Shown piece after piece: positions 58,773 through 64,000 of a stretch of DNA of 64,000 nt. The DNA is from Prostheceraeus crozeri (taxonomy: Eukaryota > Platyhelminthes > Polycladida > Euryleptidae): assembly GCA_907163375.1 (NCBI GenBank), contig CAJQUW010008657.1:62001-126000 (forward strand), given 5' to 3'. Made by a program: the position numbers and the translations under genes. The notes under the pieces are model-generated. The model was not told the origin of the DNA. It saw only the letters and a program-made list of their open reading frames with translations, and did not search any database. Every line of letters starts with the position of its first letter. Positions within the stretch are counted from its first letter, which is position 1.

Positions 58773-59571
58773 CAGTGTTGCCAACGGCTCAAATGCAAAA
58801 TAAATACGCAGACTAATAATTTTTACGCAATTTATTTGACATCCAGAATCAATCGATATTCAAACAAGTCATGACGGTAAATATATCATATGGAGCTAAT
58901 TTATGCATTTCATTATAACTTGGCTGATATAAGACGAGCTTTTATGATTTTACGGTAACACCAAAAAAGATCGACCGTTCCTAAACATAACTTGAATCCA
59001 ATTATGAACATAAAAATTCATTCAATGAAAACTGAGAGCAAATTGATCTGAGTGGCAGGTGTTAATTCGCTACATGTATTCACACTACAGGTATTCAATA
59101 ATCACTGTGGAATTTAGAGTTCTCTACATTGATAGGCTACATCACATGTATAAATCGAAAAATTTAACAATACCAGAGTTGTTTTAAATTCTTCAATCTC
59201 TTTCACGAGCACATATTATACCAGATACACAGTACTTTTTGCTGAAGAGACTATTAATGTATGTGTAGCTACACAACAAAAAATGTGTATGTATCTATAA
59301 AACGAAAAAGCAATAAAAATTTCAGTTACTCATGGTTCATAAAAACGTGATTATGAAAGCGACATAATTGGCATTATGACAAAAACACATTTGCCACGGT
59401 CCCAATTTCCAGATTAAAATGGAATCAATTTGTAATAATATTAAGTTCACTATTTTATTTTTAAAATGTGTTTCGCCAGAAAAATACGCAGAAGTAAAAA
59501 TACGCACAAATTTTACGCAAATCACATGAAACATACGCAGTGCTTATTTTACGCAGCTGTTGGCAACACTG
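58773..59571. mobile_element. Non-autonomous hAT-like element with 8-bp duplication
   Basis: The ends CAGTGTTGCCAAC and GTTGGCAACACTG are flanked by GACAGCAC (58765-58772) and GACAGCAT (59572-59579), seven of eight bases identical. Subterminal ATACGCAG and TTTTACGCA repeats lie inside both ends. The interior has no transposase frame. Length 799 bp. Confidence 0.8.
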
Positions 59572-59579
59572 GACAGCAT

Positions 59580-60679
59580 CAACTTGCGCCTGAGAGAAGT
59601 TGATTACATTAAAAACTCAAACCAGAAATAAATAACAGAAGAGAGATTGAACAGTTCAGTGATTTCCTTTTCATTCAAATTTGTTTATTTTCCGGTCAGA
59701 TTAGGGGTTATGCTCTACTGTAACTGTAATCCTGTACAATCTGTTTCAATTGCTCTACTTTAGTCATCTCTTTCCTAGCTATAGACTTTGCCTTTACTTG
59801 CGACTAGCATCCATTCTATATTACTTAGTCTACATGTTTGAATTTTTTGCTTACCTATGCTATGATTCACTTGTTTGACGATGAGCTATGAGTATAGATA
59901 GAAATATATTAATAAAAGAAAAATATTCTAATTTTGAACTGACCATCAGCTTACTCGGTTCTTACCACATGCCTACTAAACATAAAGTTGTACAATACAG
60001 TAGTATTACATACATGAAGTGATAGGCATTCGTCACAACCAATGAAAAGTCGCGCAAACATCCTACAATGAGAATTAGCACTCTCAGAAAATAGTTTTTA
60101 AGACAATTCCCAAATCTGATACAATGCTCAGCAGACCGACAGCACAACAGCCACTCACTGTTTTGGACTGTAGAATTCGATGCATTAACCTTTCTTTTAA
60201 CGAGAATTTGCTTCTCGAATTGCAATTTCCTACATAGCACAATTAAGATGAAATAAAATTTTACTCATTTTTGTCGAAAATTACCTTAATTAAAAAGAAA
60301 TGTGTTTTAACAGATGCCGAGATCCATTTTCACCGAAATCATAGAAGATATCTGTATCGACAATTGCACTGTTTGAATGATTAAACAGACATTTTTCTGT
60401 TCCTGATTGCGAAGGGAGGGAGTTAACTGTAGAAAGGAATGAGTAGCAACAGTCTACTCATGTCTCAGGCTCAATGACTACAAAACTGGCTTTGAGGAGT
60501 GCGCACTCTCCTTTCCGCCTCATTCGTGGCCTGTACTCCTTTACAAAAACAATTTATGCGCACTTAGGCCTTACTTGTCTTTCGCTATTGAACAATAATT
60601 AGTCACTCAGTAACTTACAACTTTAGACTTAGTATGGTTGATAATTCACCTAAACTTCGCAATCTAGCTACAGGGCTAC
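59580..60679. other. Intron, nothing recognised
   Basis: AT-rich. A 92-codon minus frame (60240-59962) shows no motif. Confidence 0.5.
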
Positions 60680-60681
60680 TA

Positions 60682-62065
60682 CAGTCCGTTTCATAAAAAG
60701 TGGATCATCCTAAAATTTGACTAAATAAAACATAAGCATGATACAGAAAGCATTTTTCATGTTATTTCATGTCCCTAATATACTTAAATGTCTTTATATA
60801 ATCTGATAAGCTATGATGCAGCAACGGTTCTTAAGAAGCTAATATTTTGTGGCCCTACCCTTATTGTCAATGACATTACCAATTCGTCTAGGCATTGATT
60901 CGATGATATCGTTGATTTTTGACTGATCTAACTTTCTCCACTCTCTTTTTAACAGTGACGTAAGTTGTGATACGCCATCTGTAGGTAGCAGTGAACGACG
61001 AACGTTACGTTTTAGAATACTCCATACATTTTCTATGGGATTCAGATCAGGAGAACGAGCTGGCCAAGATAATGTCCTAAGCCCTAATTGAGACTTGCAT
61101 AAGTTGACTTTACTACTCCTGTGACACGTAGCATTATCATCCATAAATAACCAAGTCGATGGATTTCGTCAGTGACAATGACTCTTTGCCGTCTGAGACG
61201 TCTTTTTGTATGCTGATCTGATAATTCGATGTGACAGGCCCTCTTACAGCTCTTGAAATTCGACTCAATAAGTCTTCTACGAATAGTGGACTTAGAAATA
61301 GACGAGTCTAGTGCAGCCATCTCAGTTAACGAGAGACTGGATCAATTTTAACAAATCTCAAAATTAGGCGGTCTCTACGTTTGGATGTTCTGCGTGGACG
61401 GCCAGAGCCCTCTTTACGACAGAGTCGAAAATCATCATTATGCCATCGATGCACATTTGTGTAAGGGACATTTAGTCGCTTGCTTGTAGCTCGCACAGAA
61501 AACTGTCGTTCTAGCAAGGGTGACACTTTGCCTTTTGTGAATGCGATCTCGTTATTGTTCATTTGTGCTGTGTATTGTTTTCAACCGGTAAGAGATAGAT
61601 TTCTAGCTTAAAGCGATCAGGAGTGCTGCCAACACCACCGCAACGAAGTCAGGAAGCTATGGAACATGAAGTCCAGTTAATCACATGTAGCAGCTACATT
61701 ATCGTTGATGAATAATGGTGCTATACTGGCTCTGATTGACCGATTTTCTTTATTTTTGTTTTGCTTGATAGCTTTTGGCTTGTAGAACAACATATCACAA
61801 AACAAAGGAAACAAATGTAATTTTATAAGAGTGAGGTATGATTTTGTGTAACATTGCTAAATGAAGATCAAATTATCTACTACTTTTTTATCTATAACAG
61901 GAAAACAACTCAATATTGATGCTTGACATTTCCGACAATGATATTAGTAAGCACAACTGACATATCTTCCAAATTTCAGAGAAATTCGTTCAAGTTTGGC
62001 GGAGTTAGACAAAGTTGAAGTTAAGGCCATGTTTAAGGGTGATCCATTTTTTATGAAACAATCTG
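60682..62065 (-). mobile_element. Tc1/mariner element with TA duplication
   Basis: The ends CAGTCCGTTTCATAAAAAGT and, inverted, CAGATTGTTTCATAAAAAAT are flanked by TA at 60680-60681 and 62066-62067. The length of 1384 bp is short, matching an internal deletion in the transposase. Confidence 0.82.
60839..61562 (-). pseudogene. Tc1-type transposase with internal deletion
   Basis: The N-terminal frame (61562-61326) has KVSPLLERQFSVRATSKRLN and RKEGSGRPRRTSKRRDR, the paired DNA-binding and GRPR hook region. The next frame (61320-61084) runs SKSTIRRRLIESNFKSCKRA to VIVTDEIHRLGYLWMI, where the second binding domain is joined abruptly to the V-T-D-E of the first catalytic block, so a segment is lost. 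The last frame (61144-60839) has MDDNATCHRS (second aspartate) and LSWPARSPDLNPIENVWSIL (third acidic position). All three catalytic regions are visible but split by a stop, frameshift and deletion. Confidence 0.78.
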
Positions 62066-62177
62066 TATATGGCCACAAGTGCAGCAAAAAAACGAAAGTG
62101 GTGGTTCCACAGAACTAGATTCATCTGCAGATAAACAAAATATGTAATTCTGTGGGTGGTTCACTGACAGGGTAAGC

Positions 62178-63139
62178 CAGTGGTGTGCAACGCGTGGCTC
62201 GTCGACGCATATTGGGTGGCCGGCCACGGATTCTCATCCAAAGTGGTCCGCGGACATTATTTGAATTGCTGAGGTGAAAATGAGCCACTCCGACTTTCAC
62301 CTTTAAAATATACTTCTAAGGTTGAAGTAGATCTTCTATAGAATTTGCGAAAGCATTAAATAATGACTTACTGTGTAATGTGATTGCACAAAAAAGGCAA
62401 ATACTCAAACCATGTTCAGCTCGCAATGAATATCTTATCAGTATGGAGGTAAGTGACATTGCCATCAACTGCATGAGTGGTAATTCACATGGTGTTCGAT
62501 GCCCTGTTGAGTATGTTTCACCACGTAATACACAACGCTGCAATTAGCCTATAAATGCACGAAGTAGGCTACGCATGAAGATATGTGATTTTGATTAGAC
62601 AACTTTTCTTTTAATTATTTCTTCTGAACTTTATTTGTATAATGCACCAATTAAGTACTAAAATGGCATTATAGCACAAGTATCATTGGAGGAGTCTATG
62701 CGTAGCTTTCGAAAGTCGCTTATGTTTGGGTAACGTAGGCCAATGTACATTTAGGTTATAGACCGTAATTTTTCCATGAAGTAAGGTTACAATATCATGT
62801 TGCCAATAAATATCACCATCATTTAATAACATAAAAAAGCTTCCACAATGTGTTTGGCCTATAAACCTTCTTTATTCATATAGATTTTGGAATGTAAAAT
62901 AGGCCTACAGTTCCTTGAAAGACAACAGCTGAGTTGAACACAATGCTGCTGTATACATTTACAAAAACAATCATGCCATACACTACAATTATATATAGTA
63001 CAAGTCCCTAAAATTACACTCAAAAGAACTCAATAAAGAAATTTTGAACATATTTCTGCCGTCCAAAATTGGTGGCCCGCGAGCCCTATCGCGGGTCATT
63101 ACGTGTGGCCCTCTATCCCAACTTGATTGACAACCACTG
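62178..63139. mobile_element. Non-autonomous hAT-like element beside an alsin splice donor
   Basis: The ends CAGTGGTGTGCAA and TTGACAACCACTG, bordered by GGTAAGC at 62171-62177 and 63140-63146. GTGGCC and GCGGGCC-type words lie inside both ends. The interior (about 62330-63040) holds no recognised transposase. The right end is 40 bp from the donor of the PH-domain exon at 63180. Confidence 0.7.
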
Positions 63140-63179
63140 GGTAAGCAAATGGGGCACACATAATAGTTGATGTACTTAC

Positions 63180-63343
63180 CGAATCGTCTTTCGGGAGCCA
63201 TCTGACTGATGGTTGTCCTGCAGCTTGGGAATGCCTTTTTGACTTCTGTGTTGATAGCAGAAAACCATTCTGCTCTTATTGCTTCATTTGAAGCATAAAG
63301 TGTAAGGGCTTCATCCGGCATTAACACTTGAAAGGAATGAACG
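63180..63343 (-). CDS. ALS2: Alsin-like exon 3 of window: second half of PH domain
   Basis: The acceptor is TTGTTTTCAG|C and the donor ATTCG|GTAAGT; 164 bp = 1 + 54 codons + 1. It encodes VHSFQVLMPDEALTLYASNE and then EWFSAINTEVKKAF. The E-W-F-x-x-I pattern is the C-terminal helix of a PH domain carrying the conserved tryptophan, as in alsin (KWLRAIGQAVDQA-like). The last residues MAPERRFG lead into the MORN block. A hAT-like insertion ends at 63139, so its outer end lies only about 40 bp inside the following intron. Confidence 0.88.
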
Positions 63344-63498
63344 CTGAAAACAAAGTAATAACATGTCAGCTTATTTCTAGAATGATAAGTAAAGTAGTCG
63401 ATCACGAAGCAGACCCTCCATGCCTTATTCCAGTTTTAGACATCGAAGTCTGATACATTAGCCGATACTCGTATACATGCTGTAGATTTTCTCATTAC

Positions 63499-63540
63499 CT
63501 GAATCCCTTTCGTTTCTCCATAACAATGTTTTCCGAGCCA
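63499..63540 (-). CDS. ALS2: Alsin-like exon 2 of window: 42-bp PH-domain microexon
   Basis: A 42-bp exon between acceptor TTTTTCTGACAG and donor CAG|GTAATG. It encodes GSENIVMEKRKGFS across its junctions (1 base, 13 codons, 2 bases). It has no start codon and is too short to be noticed as an open reading frame; it was recognised because its phases (2 in, 2 out) exactly bridge the exons on either side. It fills the variable loop between the two halves of the PH domain, where alsin has a divergent segment before its TTPEEQFTLLAS-like strand. Confidence 0.75.
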
Positions 63541-63636
63541 CTGTCAGAAAAATAAGTATTTAGTCATTCTACTGTATAAACTTTCAACAGTACTATGTCA
63601 AAGATATGCACACTTGTAAATAGATAGAAAACTCAC

Positions 63637-64000
63637 TTGGGTTCCTGTTTGCTGACCAAGTCTATACCATTTTCCAGTTTTTCCTCGTGTGCCTCTTTGT
63701 TACCTCTAATCCACACCAGTGAAAGGGGCCAAGCGGTGACCTGTGATCCAGAGATCATCACTAAAGCATCAGTGAAAAGAATAACACGCTGCCCAGAACT
63801 GGGACGACCGCTTTTGTTAGTGATGGAGAGGGGACAAGTGTCACTTTCTTTCACAATCCTTCGTCCTGCAGCGCTCCCTAATTGACTTTGTACACACGTT
63901 GACATTCCTTGAATCACCAAACATGTTTTCTCCGCAGCTCTGCATCTCTCGTCAGTCCTCGAATGCAAGTCGGTGGTCGCAGCTTTAGAGAGATTTAAGG
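63637..64000 (-). CDS. ALS2: Alsin-like exon 1 of window: end of DH and first half of PH domain (partial)
   Basis: The frame is open to the right edge, so the exon either continues beyond it or has an acceptor very close to the edge that I cannot fix. It reads through CRAAEKTC, then GRRIVKESDTCPLS and QRVILFTDALVMISG, ending in QEPN. The basic patch RRIVKES followed by two strand-like segments and FTDALV is typical of the first half of a PH domain and resembles the matching alsin region. The donor is CCAA|GTGAGT at 63636-63635 and leaves phase 2, which the T opening the next exon satisfies. The intron after it is only 96 bp. Confidence 0.85.

Larger units (their letters stand above)
2096..64000 (-). 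other. ALS2: Span of alsin-like gene (ALS2/ALS2CL family), ten exons in window, both ends off-window
   Basis: Ten minus-strand segments have AG acceptors and GT donors and join without any phase conflict. The joined product matches the domain order of alsin: end of DH, PH, MORN repeats, W-K linker, then the helical stretch preceding VPS9. Alsin family proteins are guanine nucleotide exchange factors; VPS9 acts on Rab5 at early endosomes, DH/PH is linked to Rac1, and the MORN block supports membrane placement and self-association. The N-terminal RCC1-like region, if present, would be to the right of the window. The VPS9 core was not found in 1-2095 and should lie to the left. Introns range from 68 bp to about 19.2 kb. 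ALS2CL shares the same C-terminal layout, so ALS2 versus ALS2CL is unresolved. Family identification is from recalled sequence resemblance, not a database search. Confidence 0.85.

Overview
This window is animal nuclear DNA, most likely from a marine invertebrate. It is AT-rich, with sparse short exons bounded by GT/AG splice sites, introns up to about 19 kb, tRNA-derived SINEs, and many DNA transposons, LINEs and Penelope-like retroelements. The species cannot be fixed from the sequence.

The one clear host gene is an alsin-like gene (ALS2/ALS2CL family) on the minus strand. It enters at the right edge and covers almost the whole window. Ten exons were found by reading across splice sites: 64000-63637, 63540-63499, 63343-63180, 56985-56841, 56772-56651, 44593-44352, 37708-37637, 37558-37380, 22048-21866 and 2632-2096. 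Every adjacent pair agrees in codon phase. In order they encode the end of the DH region and the PH domain, a MORN-repeat block, a conserved W-K linker, and the helical region before the VPS9 domain. The N-terminal part lies beyond the right edge, and the VPS9 core was not found and is probably beyond the left edge. A 144-codon open reading frame of unknown function lies on the same strand at 267-701, probably inside the next intron.

The rest is intron filled with mobile elements in many states of decay. Left third: a nested palindrome (1343-1517), a tRNA-like sequence (8501-8574), a long foldback element (10628-11352), a LINE remnant with a PHD finger (13420-14298), a 1.4-kb palindrome of two Penelope-like GIY-YIG ends (14318-15759), a mariner-like MITE (16695-17459), a PIF/Harbinger-like element (18841-20371), two small MITEs and a YIDD-type reverse transcriptase remnant (22440-23127). 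Middle third: a Tc1/mariner element with TA duplication (26254-27985), a LINE tail, a second foldback copy (29840-30550), a 4-kb element whose ends are packed with GACGTC sites (31670-35721), and a Penelope-like element with an inverted copy of its own 3' end (39910-41392). Right third: a possible hAT element with 6-bp duplications (46344-48367), a retroelement nuclease-like tail with an inverted duplication (48820-49576), a 1-kb foldback (49853-50885), a hAT with a recognisable dimerisation motif (52699-55238), two short hAT-like elements (58773-59571 and 62178-63139) and an internally deleted Tc1 element (60682-62065).

No operon, CRISPR array, rRNA or other multi-gene system was seen. The strongest candidates for something undescribed are the GACGTC-ended element, the paired long-foldback family, and the repeated occurrence of Penelope-like copies joined head to head.
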